NCBI GenBank assembly: GCA_003233095.1
Contig: QIKT01000198.1
Span: 1 to 41,128, forward strand
From: Oceanospirillales bacterium
GTDB taxonomy: Bacteria; Pseudomonadota; Gammaproteobacteria; Xanthomonadales; SZUA-38
DNA: 41,128 nt
Direction of reading: 5' to 3'
Part shown: positions 33,681 through 40,924 of the stretch, piece after piece
Numbering within the stretch: the stretch's first letter is position 1
Layout: each line of letters begins with the position of its first letter
Made by a program: the position numbers and the translations under genes
Notes under the pieces: model-generated
The model's database searches: none
What the model was told of the DNA's origin: nothing
Seen by the model: only the letters and a program-made list of their open reading frames with translations

Positions 33681-34886
33681 ATGAACAAACACCAACAAAA
33701 AACTGCGTTGATTATCGATGATGATGCCGACGCACTGGCGTATAGCGAAGTGGTCTTTGCCGATTGCGGTTATCAGGTCAGCTGCTATAGTCGATTTTCC
33801 GAGTATTCACAGAATTTACAACATTCACCGGATGTGATTGTTCTGGATTTGCTGATGCCGGAGAACGACGGGCTGCAGACGTTGCACAAACTGGCGCGAC
33901 TGAACATCAAGAGTCCGCTGATTATCGTCAGTACCTCCGGGGAACAAGTCCTCAAGGCGGCCGCTTCAGTGGCGCGTTTGCTGGGCTTTGATGTTCTGGG
34001 TACCTTGCGCAAGCCCTATTACAAATCCGATGCCATGGCATTGCTGGCATCCAGTCGCAATGGTCGTCAGGATGGCATGACTGACAAGGACGTGGAACGT
34101 CTGATCAAGAATTCTCGGGTCACCACGCTGTATCAGCCTGTCGTCAACATGCTCAATGGAAAGGTCACACTGCTCAACTCGCAACCGGTGCTGTTGCACC
34201 CGAGGTTGGGTAATGTCAAACCGTCCGAGTTCCTGCCGCTGACGCGAAGTAATCGACTCAGGTCGTTGTTTTCTCAGAAGTATCTGCAAAACGTCCTCAG
34301 TCACTGCCAGGAGTTGCAGGAACACAATTTGAGTACGCCCTGCATGATGAATCTGATGCAGGAAATCATTGCCAACCCAGGTTTTGTCGAACTGCTGACC
34401 GCCGAGTGCACCAGCGCAAAGATTCTGATGAGCCAATTGCTGATCGCCGTGCGAGAAGGCACTTTGTATGGCGACTATCTGAATGTACTGACCAATCTCA
34501 CACGATTGACCTTGCGCGGCTGTCATATCGTACTGGACGGGTTTGAGAACGTGACTCGTCCCCAGGGACAGCTGAATTCAGTACCGTTTTCGCAAATTCA
34601 CCTCTCAGCAAATCTGCTGGATACCTTGCTGACCGATCTGGATCAGCGGTTCATGCTCGATCATCTGGTCAATAGCTGCCGGGACGACGGTATCGAGCTG
34701 ATTGCTGATGGTGTGCACAGCATGGAAGCGGCCGGCATGTTGATGGACCTGGGGATTTACAACATGAGCGGGCCGCTGTTTCGATCATTCAGCGAATTCC
34801 ACAGCCTGTTGTACTGGATGCAGGACATGCCCAAATACATGAAGGAAGCTGGAATCGTTCCGGCCAATCAGATCGCAGTCAATTGA
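33681..34886 (+). CDS. Response regulator with a degenerate EAL domain
   Basis: A 401-residue cytoplasmic protein. Residues ~8-125 are a receiver domain with the acidic pocket IIDDDAD, phospho-acceptor Asp56 (VIVLDLLMPENDG) and Lys111 (LRKP). Residues ~147-395 follow an EAL phosphodiesterase fold, but the catalytic signature has decayed: YQPVV is kept, the EAL motif reads SQPVLL, DDFG reads LDGFE, and the KID lysine region reads QIHLS. It is very unlikely to cleave cyclic di-GMP and may act as a binding or protein-interaction output. ATG 33681 is preferred; a GTG at 33609 and an ATG at 33645 are alternatives. It converges on the Hpt gene with 17 bases between stops. Confidence 0.82.
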   Translation: MNKHQQKTALIIDDDADALAYSEVVFADCGYQVSCYSRFSEYSQNLQHSPDVIVLDLLMPENDGLQTLHKLARLNIKSPLIIVSTSGEQVLKAAASVARLLGFDVLGTLRKPYYKSDAMALLASSRNGRQDGMTDKDVERLIKNSRVTTLYQPVVNMLNGKVTLLNSQPVLLHPRLGNVKPSEFLPLTRSNRLRSLFSQKYLQNVLSHCQELQEHNLSTPCMMNLMQEIIANPGFVELLTAECTSAKILMSQLLIAVREGTLYGDYLNVLTNLTRLTLRGCHIVLDGFENVTRPQGQLNSVPFSQIHLSANLLDTLLTDLDQRFMLDHLVNSCRDDGIELIADGVHSMEAAGMLMDLGIYNMSGPLFRSFSEFHSLLYWMQDMPKYMKEAGIVPANQIAVN

Positions 34887-34903
34887 TCGCACTTGCCAGT
34901 CGA

Positions 34904-35221
34904 TCACTGTTGGCAGAGTCTGTCGAGCTCATTGATCAGCTGGTCGATCAGTCCGCGAATGTTTGTGTCGTCCTGACTGGTTTGTCGAAGTGCCTGATCC
35001 AGCGCTGCGGCCGTTCGCTGCAACCCCTCAAAGCCATATAACCCTGCGGAACCGGCGATCTTGTGCGCCTGGTTTCGCATATCCATCATTGTTTCGAACT
35101 CCGGATTGTCCAGTGACTTTCGCAGCACCTTCAACGCGGAAGATTTGAGTGGCAGGCTGCTTTGGTAGCGATCACGTGCTGCCTTGAGTCGTTCCGACGC
35201 TTCGGGTGACAACTCAGTCAT
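34904..35221 (-). CDS. Histidine phosphotransfer (Hpt) protein
   Basis: A 105-residue helical single-domain phosphotransfer protein. The phospho-accepting His53 is in the canonical QAHKIAGSAGLYGF, followed by helix ALDQALRQ. ATG 35221 (MTELSPEASE) has AGGA seven bases upstream and is preferred to a start at 35248. It is the last gene of the regulator-GTPase-kinase-Hpt operon, 36 bases after the hybrid kinase. It would carry phosphate from the kinase's receiver domain to an output regulator, plausibly the REC-EAL protein encoded next to it or the OmpR-type protein at the head of the operon. Confidence 0.85.
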   Translation of the reverse strand: MTELSPEASERLKAARDRYQSSLPLKSSALKVLRKSLDNPEFETMMDMRNQAHKIAGSAGLYGFEGLQRTAAALDQALRQTSQDDTNIRGLIDQLINELDRLCQQ

Positions 35222-35257
35222 GACAGCATCCTTGTGTAGATGGCGCACTGCTCAGCA

Positions 35258-36760
35258 TCATGACGATTGAGCCAAACGCTTGAGGCTCACGATCAAAAGG
35301 CTCATGTCGAAGGGTTTGGTGAAGAATTCGGAACAGCCATCTTCCTCGGCCTGTTGCCGGTCATTATCCAGACTGGATGCACTCATCACGATGATGGGGA
35401 TCGTACGTTCTGCGCGCCTCAATGTGATGACGACACTGTCACCAGTGGCGTCTGGCAAATTCAGATCGCTGAGGATGATGTCTATCTGTTCGTCTGAAAG
35501 CAGTTTCAGAGCGTCGACCAGACGGCTGGCAGTATGAACCTCAAAGTCATCCATGAGGAAGGTCTTGATGTACTCCAGCACATCGGTGTCATCTTCAATG
35601 ATCAGGACGGAGCGTTGTTTGTTGTTCTGCGCCTTCTTCGGCGCGGCGTCGATACTGGGTTCCGCCTGGACGGTGATTGTGAAAGTTGAGCCCTTGCCGA
35701 CTTCCGAGCTGAGATCAAGTTGCCCACCCAGCAGTTCGGTCAGGTGGCGTGAAATCGACAAACCCAGGCCCAATCCCTGTGAGCCAGCCGAGGCACTGAG
35801 CTGGGTGAATGCGCTAAAAATACTCTGTTGATCAGATTCGGTAATACCAGGTCCAGAATCGATGACCGATACCTGGAGCTTGTTTGATCGCTGCTGCCAG
35901 GCCAATTTGATCCAACCCTTTTCGGTGTAGCGAATCGCATTGGTAATCAGGTTCACGATAATTTGTCTGAGCCTGACATTGTCGGAGTAGACATCTTCGA
36001 AACTGCAACTTTCGCACTGAACTTCGAAATGCAGGTTTTCCTGAGCAGCCAGTGGTTCGAACATCATTCTCAGCGAATCAAACAGATTGGGCAGGTTGAT
36101 CACTTCCCGACGTGCCTCGATGCTGTCAGAGACCACGCGGCCATGCTCAAGTAAATTATCGACCAGCGAGAGCAGGTGATTGGACGATTTCTTGATGCCA
36201 AGCAGGTACGGATCACTTCCGATCTGGTCCTTGTCGAGCAGTTCGGTATAGCCGAGGATAGAGGTCAGAGGTGTTCGGAACTCGTGTGACATGCCGGCAA
36301 TGAATTGGCTTTTCAACTGGCTGGCAGTCTCTGCCAGTTCATGTGCTGAAACCAATTCTGCATTCACTTGACTGAGGCGATATTCCAACAGGCGAATCTC
36401 ATTCTGCTGTGCCTGAATTTCGATCTGTTCAGCATGCTTGCTACTGACATCATAGATCAGGACCCAGGCGCCTCGATCGCTCGGGATCAGTTCCAGGTCG
36501 ATGACGATACCCCGATCGATCTGCAGCATCGGTAACGAAATGGCGTGCTCGGTATGCAGGCCATAAATCACCGGATATTGTGCCAGCAAATCATCGCCGA
36601 CACGGCAGCCCAGGGTATCGGGTCGAGTATTGCCCAGCACCGACAGAACCTGCCAGTCCGGGTTAACTTCAATGCACAAGGGTTGAATGCTCTCGCGAAA
36701 ACGCAGCATGATGGCTCGCCGAACCACGTCAGGGTAGCGCGATGGGTTACGCGGCATCAT
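35258..36760 (-). CDS. Cytosolic hybrid sensor histidine kinase
   Basis: A 500-residue protein with no membrane segment. A PAS-like N-terminal sensor (residues ~20-108) leads through a coiled coil (~110-150) to HisKA with His159 (GMSHEFRTPL). The HATPase domain has the N box around IIVNLITNAIRY (~267-278), DSGPG (301-305) and GLGLGLS (~329-335). A C-terminal receiver has Asp432 (IILSDLNLPDATG) and FTKPFD. The ATG overlaps the small-GTPase stop by 14 bases, so translation is coupled. The absence of a membrane sensor and coupling to a GTPase suggest an intracellular input, possibly the GTPase itself (inference). Confidence 0.9.
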   Translation of the reverse strand: MMPRNPSRYPDVVRRAIMLRFRESIQPLCIEVNPDWQVLSVLGNTRPDTLGCRVGDDLLAQYPVIYGLHTEHAISLPMLQIDRGIVIDLELIPSDRGAWVLIYDVSSKHAEQIEIQAQQNEIRLLEYRLSQVNAELVSAHELAETASQLKSQFIAGMSHEFRTPLTSILGYTELLDKDQIGSDPYLLGIKKSSNHLLSLVDNLLEHGRVVSDSIEARREVINLPNLFDSLRMMFEPLAAQENLHFEVQCESCSFEDVYSDNVRLRQIIVNLITNAIRYTEKGWIKLAWQQRSNKLQVSVIDSGPGITESDQQSIFSAFTQLSASAGSQGLGLGLSISRHLTELLGGQLDLSSEVGKGSTFTITVQAEPSIDAAPKKAQNNKQRSVLIIEDDTDVLEYIKTFLMDDFEVHTASRLVDALKLLSDEQIDIILSDLNLPDATGDSVVITLRRAERTIPIIVMSASSLDNDRQQAEEDGCSEFFTKPFDMSLLIVSLKRLAQSS

Positions 36761-37280
36761 TCAGTTGGTTGACCAGGTGATTGAGGGCTTCGATCAGCTG
36801 CTCTGCAGTGACGGCGCTGGTGAAGAAAATTGGCCAGTCGACCAGTCCTGCGCGAACGATGTCGCTGGAGGAAATCTCGTTTTCTTCATCAAGATCGCTT
36901 TTGTTGATGCACAGACAGAACGGCAAGTCACCAAACTGCATGCGAATCTGATCCTGTAGCGTGAGTGTCGCGGTCAGGGTAGGGCGGCGGGTGGCATCAC
37001 AGACCAGCAGGTAGCCACTCATCCCGGAAATATAGTCAGTCGTCAGTGCATCCAGGTGGTCGACCCCGGCGATATCCCACAGAACGAGTCGCTGTGCGGC
37101 GTCATGCTGGGTTTCGTGTGTTCGGGAGTCCTGACGGTGCCAGTTGATGAGATCCACCGTGGCGCCAAAGGTTGTTTGCAGAGAATCATCGAATTGGCCA
37201 GTGGCCAGACGTCTGGTAATCGAGCTTTTGCCAACGGCAAAATCTCCGAGGACGCAAATCTTGTCGATCGAGATGCGCAT
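36747..37280 (-). CDS. Rab/Roc-like small GTPase
   Basis: A 177-residue Ras-superfamily protein. G1 is GDFAVGKSS (residues 12-20), the G2 threonine is in QTTFGA (~35-40), G3 is WDIAG (68-72), G4 is NKSD (126-129) and G5 is TSA (154-156). The WDxAG form is characteristic of Rab/Roc-like rather than translation-factor GTPases. The residue after G3 is Val73 where Ras/Rab have the catalytic Gln, so intrinsic hydrolysis may be slow and depend on a partner. A longer loop (~47-63) precedes strand beta3. ATG 37280 is preferred over 37328. It lies between the response regulator and the kinase in one operon. Confidence 0.88.
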   Translation of the reverse strand: MRISIDKICVLGDFAVGKSSITRRLATGQFDDSLQTTFGATVDLINWHRQDSRTHETQHDAAQRLVLWDIAGVDHLDALTTDYISGMSGYLLVCDATRRPTLTATLTLQDQIRMQFGDLPFCLCINKSDLDEENEISSSDIVRAGLVDWPIFFTSAVTAEQLIEALNHLVNQLNDAA

Positions 37281-37348
37281 GAGACTCTCAGGCAAGCGAG
37301 TAACGAGGAAAATGGCTTGCACGACCACTGCTGCCGAAGTCTGCTTGA

Positions 37349-38056
37349 TCAGGAAGCAAGTTTATCCTCCTGGTCCAGGCGTTCGAGTCGATAGCCGTGG
37401 TGGTAGATGCTTTTGAGTCGCCATCCATGATCCTTGTTGAACCTGAGTTTTTTGCGCAGGCGAGAGACGTGCGTATCCAGCGTGCGGGTGACCACCGATT
37501 CGTTCAAGCCCCAGATTTCCTTGAGGAGCAGATCGCGGGGCAAGATACGTCCAAGATTCTCAATCAGTCGGGCGGACAGTTCGAACTCACGACGAGTCAG
37601 TTCCACTTCTTCACCGTCCAGACGCAGCGAGTTCATTTGACGATCCAGTTCAATATTTCCCACCACCAGTTTGTTGGCTGTCGGTGCATTGCTGCTGGCG
37701 CGTCGAGCCACGGTATCGATACGGGCTTTGAGTATGGCATTGTCCAGTGGCTTGATGAGGTAATCGTCGGCTCCACTCTCCAGAGCCATCACGATGTCTT
37801 CTGCGGCGTCACGGGCGGTCAGGAAAATCACCGGGGTTTTGGGCCCAAGATTGCTTCGCAACCAGCGCAGCACCGAGTATCCATCCAGATCAGGGACTTC
37901 CCAGTCAAGCAGAATCATGTCGTATTCTTCAGACTTGACAGTTCTGATCAATTCCTGACCATGGGCCAGCCACTTGACGGTATGACCGGCGTCTTCCAGC
38001 CAGACCTTGATCACGTCGGCCTGATCAGGATCATCTTCGAGAAATAGAATTCGCAT
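37349..38056 (-). CDS. OmpR/PhoB-type response regulator
   Basis: A 235-residue two-domain transcription factor. The receiver has FLEDD (residues 5-9), phospho-acceptor Asp51 (MILLDWEVPDLDG) and the lysine in LIKPLD. A winged-helix DNA-binding domain (~135-230) ends in DTHVSRLRKKL and IYHHGYRLE. ATG 38056 has AGGGA ~7 bases upstream and is preferred to 38101. It leads the operon with the GTPase (68-base gap), hybrid kinase and Hpt. Its promoter must lie in the 82 bases before the MITE or inside it. Confidence 0.92.
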   Translation of the reverse strand: MRILFLEDDPDQADVIKVWLEDAGHTVKWLAHGQELIRTVKSEEYDMILLDWEVPDLDGYSVLRWLRSNLGPKTPVIFLTARDAAEDIVMALESGADDYLIKPLDNAILKARIDTVARRASSNAPTANKLVVGNIELDRQMNSLRLDGEEVELTRREFELSARLIENLGRILPRDLLLKEIWGLNESVVTRTLDTHVSRLRKKLRFNKDHGWRLKSIYHHGYRLERLDQEDKLAS

Positions 38057-38137
38057 GCAGTCCCTTTTATTGTCAATGGGTCTCTTGTCGGCGCACGCCA
38101 TGTCGCTCTGAACGCCCCATGGCGACAGCAGATACCG

Positions 38138-38305
38138 CTAGCAGCCTGTCGGGCTTGAGGTGATCTACTGCACAAAACCCGGGTTTGGCCAGATGTCCCG
38201 ATCTTGTTGGTTAAATAGCGGTGCTATTCGCCTCAAAAGATCGAAAAATCTGACTCAAATCGACTTTTCCTCGTGACGACCCGTTAAAGTCCGCTAGGCT
38301 GCTAG
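38138..38305 (-). repeat. MITE-like element, family 1 copy B
   Basis: A 168-bp element with ends CTAGCAGCCTGTCGGGCTTGA and, as reverse complement of the right end, CTAGCAGCCTAGCGGACTTTA: the first 10 bases are identical and most of the rest match. Internally CGATCTT (38199-38205) pairs with AAGATCG (38237-38243) and encloses AATAGC-GGT-GCTATT (38214-38228). It is the inverted homologue of 16655-16813. CTAG flanks both ends and may be target-derived or part of the repeat. It lies 82 bases upstream of the response regulator gene. Confidence 0.8.
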
Positions 38306-38465
38306 TCACTATCCTGGCGTTTCATACTCGGCAGGCCAAGTATTGTGGGTTGATTGAGCCGGGTTAGTCCGGAGTCGAGCACTGACATACGCCGTCACAT
38401 CATAGCCCTGAAAACCGCGATTGTCATGTCTGTGCCTGTACAACCACCTGATGGCAAAAGAATGT

Positions 38466-38515
38466 GAAACTGATCGGGAACTGACCGGGAACTGATCGAC
38501 GATGCGCCGGTCAGA
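38466..38515 (+). promoter_or_regulatory. Sigma-E-type promoter with three 11-bp tandem -35-like repeats
   Basis: GGAACTG (38488-38494), a 16-base spacer and TCAGA (38511-38515) fit the RpoE/AlgU consensus GGAACTT-N16-TCTGA well, implying autoregulation of rpoE. The -35 box is the third of three contiguous 11-base units: GAAACTGATCG, GGAACTGACCG, GGAACTGATCG (38466-38498). Only the third is spaced correctly for the -10 box. It lies ~165 bases upstream of the rpoE ATG. Confidence 0.65.
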
Positions 38516-38680
38516 GAGCGCGTTGCCATCGATCCTTTGAATTGGAAGCGCGGCGGATTCCCCGGTTGTCAGACCCTGAGTGCTACGGATATGATGATCG
38601 GACTCATGGTTGAACTATCGGCAAATGGAACAGTCTAGATTATCTGGATACATTTGCTCCCTGGAAAGGAGCGAGCCCTG

Positions 38681-39274
38681 ATGGGCGAAAAGCAAGTAGA
38701 CGGAGCGCTGGTCAAGCGAGTACAGGAAGGCGACAAACGGGCGTTTGACCTGCTGGTTCTGAAATATCAGCAGAAAATTGCCAACGTCATCTCGCGTTAT
38801 ATCTCCGATCATGCCGAGACGCTAGACGTGGCTCAAGAGGCATTCATCAAGGCATATCGAGCCATCGGTCGGTTTCGTGGCGACAGTGCCTTTTACACTT
38901 GGTTGTATCGAATTGCGATCAACACCGCTAAGAACCATCTGGTTGCTCGTAGCAGGCGACCGCCCGCATCCGATGTTGATGCCAGCGACGCGATGGGCTT
39001 TCAGGCCGATGCTAGAATGCGTGAGGACGATACGCCTGAAAAGGCGCTGGTCCGTGAGCACATCAAGACAGCGATCTATCAGACCATCGATGGACTGCCG
39101 GAAGAACTGAAGACGGCCATTTCACTGCGTGAGTACGATGGTCTGAGTTATGAAGAAATTGCCGATGTCATGGACTGTCCGATTGGCACGGTACGATCAA
39201 GGATTTTCCGGGCTCGTGAAGCGATTGACCGCCAACTCGAACCACTGCTGGACAACACCGAGGCACTACGCTAG
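38681..39274 (+). CDS. rpoE: RNA polymerase extracytoplasmic-stress sigma factor RpoE (AlgU)
   Basis: A 197-residue ECF sigma factor that directs the envelope-stress regulon. Region 2 includes DLLVLKYQQKI and AEAFIKAYR-like QEAFIKAYRAIGRFRG with WLYRIAINTAKN (residues ~20-85). Region 4 has LREYDGLSYEEIADVMDCP and IGTVRSRIFRAR (~145-180). ATG 38681 follows AAGGAG by nine bases and gives the classic length; an upstream non-ATG start at 38654 is rejected. It heads rpoE-rseA-rseB-rseC with 2 bases to rseA. An autoregulatory sigma-E-type promoter lies upstream. Confidence 0.96.
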   Translation: MGEKQVDGALVKRVQEGDKRAFDLLVLKYQQKIANVISRYISDHAETLDVAQEAFIKAYRAIGRFRGDSAFYTWLYRIAINTAKNHLVARSRRPPASDVDASDAMGFQADARMREDDTPEKALVREHIKTAIYQTIDGLPEELKTAISLREYDGLSYEEIADVMDCPIGTVRSRIFRAREAIDRQLEPLLDNTEALR

Positions 39275-39276
39275 CT

Positions 39277-39912
39277 ATGTCTGAGAAACAACTCGAAAAT
39301 CTGTATACCTTCATGGATGATTCACTGGGCAATCATGAATCCCGATTTCTGTTGAAATCGCTGGATCATGACGAGAAATTGAGGGCACGATGGATGCGTT
39401 TCCATTATTGCCGAGTCGTCTTGCAGGAACCCTGTCAGGTCGACGCCAGTCTCTTGTCGCTCCGAATTAGCGAGGCTTTGGTCAATGAGCCATTGCCAGT
39501 CTCCGCAGCCGTTCGACGCGCTCCAGGTTGGCTCAAGCCGGTGGCTGGCATGACCGTTGCCGCCAGCGTGGCGATCGGCGCCTTTGCCTGGTTGCAGCTG
39601 TCTCAGCCTCAAATTCAACCGGGAAACACCATTGCCGATAGCAACACGACGACTATTGGGACGACTGTCCCCACCAAAGGGTTTGAAGTGCCCAATCAGG
39701 CGACTCCGGCTTCATCGGCAGGCTGGGAACCGAAGCTGCAGAATTACCTGATGCGCCACTCGCAAGTCTCCGGCAGCAGTCAGGCACGCAACCTGATGCC
39801 CTATGTCCACATCATCAGCACGCCACCGCCTGAGCCTGCCAGGATAGATCCTTCACAGGTTGACGAACGTCTCCTGCCGATCCAGGCCGAGACCAACAGA
39901 CCCAAGCCATGA
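39277..39912 (+). CDS. rseA: Anti-sigma-E factor RseA (MucA)
   Basis: A 211-residue single-pass inner-membrane anti-sigma factor. The cytoplasmic N-terminal domain (residues ~1-75, MSEKQLENLYTFMDDSLGNHES) would bind RpoE, and one membrane segment lies at ~87-107 (KPVAGMTVAASVAIGAFAWL). The periplasmic tail is Pro/Thr-rich and contains the MucA/RseA-like region MPYVHIIST. Release of RpoE depends on stepwise proteolysis by DegS- and RseP-type proteases, which are not in this window. The stop overlaps the rseB start by 4 bases. Confidence 0.9.
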   Translation: MSEKQLENLYTFMDDSLGNHESRFLLKSLDHDEKLRARWMRFHYCRVVLQEPCQVDASLLSLRISEALVNEPLPVSAAVRRAPGWLKPVAGMTVAASVAIGAFAWLQLSQPQIQPGNTIADSNTTTIGTTVPTKGFEVPNQATPASSAGWEPKLQNYLMRHSQVSGSSQARNLMPYVHIISTPPPEPARIDPSQVDERLLPIQAETNRPKP

Positions 39913-40910
39913 GGCGACTGGCTGCAGTCCTGCTCGGAAATCTTGCGCTGATCGCAGCCACTGTGGCCAGCGCCGCAGATCGGCCGAATGCAGGCGCTTG
40001 GCTGGACGACATGGCCACGGCGATCAACAGCCTGAATTATCATGGCACCGTGGTCGTGGCGCGCGACGCCGACATTGACGTGCTTGAGGTTTTTCACAAG
40101 GCCGATGCGTCCGGACGACGTGAAAAGATCATCACCCTGAATGGCCCGGCTCGCGAGATAATTCGCAATGGCGATTCAGTTCGGGCTATTTTTGCCGACA
40201 AATCGTCGGTCTCGATTGACGCCCGGATTACCGAAGGCCTGTTTCAGGCCGTTCCTTACAATCGAGTGATTGGAACCAATCCGAACTATGGGTTGATCGT
40301 GTTGGGATATGATCGAGTGGCTGGCTTCAAGACTATAGTGATCCAGATCAAGCCCAAGGACGGATTGCGCTTCGGTCAAAAACTCTGGCTGGAGTTGGAA
40401 ACCGCCATGCTGCTCAAGACCGTGACTCTGGATGAAGATGACCATATTCGGGAACAGTTGAGCTTTACCAGTATTGACTTAGGTGGCGCTATTTCGGAGC
40501 GGGATCTGATGCCGACACTCATCTCTCCGAATGCAGTCGAACTGGAAATCAGTACGCTGGATGAGGTTGCGGTCAGACCATCAGACCAGACATACACAGC
40601 AAGTCAGTGGCGCGTCGGAGCGATGCCGGCCGGCTTCTTCATGGTTCGGCAGGTCAACTCCGCTAACCAGGAAAAACGCAATCTGCAGCATCTGGTGCTG
40701 ACCGATGGATTGGCATCGGTCTCGGTCTACATCGAGGCCATTGACTCCGGATCACGACCGATTACCGGCTACAAGGAACTGGGTGGTCTGCACGTTTATG
40801 GCCAGCGCAGAGATGGTTACAACATCACAGCCATTGGCGAAGTGCCAGTGAAGACCTTGCACATGGTCGTGTCCTCGGTCAAGCGCATCAGTGCCGTGGC
40901 CGACCAGTAG
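39909..40910 (+). CDS. rseB: Periplasmic sigma-E regulator RseB (MucB)
   Basis: A 333-residue periplasmic protein with a signal peptide (residues 1-22, TVASA/AD). A large LolA-like N-terminal domain (~30-210, LNYHGTVVVARDADIDVLEVFHK is its opening region) and a smaller C-terminal domain (~225-325) complete the normal RseB layout. RseB binds the RseA periplasmic tail and shields it from proteolysis until off-pathway lipopolysaccharide or lipoprotein releases it. It overlaps rseA by 4 bases and is 14 bases from rseC. Confidence 0.92.
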   Translation: MRRLAAVLLGNLALIAATVASAADRPNAGAWLDDMATAINSLNYHGTVVVARDADIDVLEVFHKADASGRREKIITLNGPAREIIRNGDSVRAIFADKSSVSIDARITEGLFQAVPYNRVIGTNPNYGLIVLGYDRVAGFKTIVIQIKPKDGLRFGQKLWLELETAMLLKTVTLDEDDHIREQLSFTSIDLGGAISERDLMPTLISPNAVELEISTLDEVAVRPSDQTYTASQWRVGAMPAGFFMVRQVNSANQEKRNLQHLVLTDGLASVSVYIEAIDSGSRPITGYKELGGLHVYGQRRDGYNITAIGEVPVKTLHMVVSSVKRISAVADQ

Positions 40911-40924
40911 CACGGCCCGATTGA

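Larger units (their letters stand above)
38057..38680. other. 624-base divergent intergenic region between the regulator operon and rpoE
   Basis: It contains, left to right, 81 bases upstream of the response regulator, a MITE copy (38138-38305), about 160 bases with nothing recognisable, the sigma-E-type promoter with tandem repeats (38466-38515), and a ~165-base leader of rpoE ending in a good Shine-Dalgarno (AAGGAG). No protein-coding frame here has a plausible start and motif. The long leader leaves room for further rpoE promoters or a regulatory RNA, but none can be shown. Confidence 0.6.

Noticed and set aside
38069-38074. TTGACA on the minus strand close to the response regulator start, as a -35 box
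   Set aside because: It is only ~12 bases from the ATG, so the matching -10 would fall inside the gene and no good hexamer is there.
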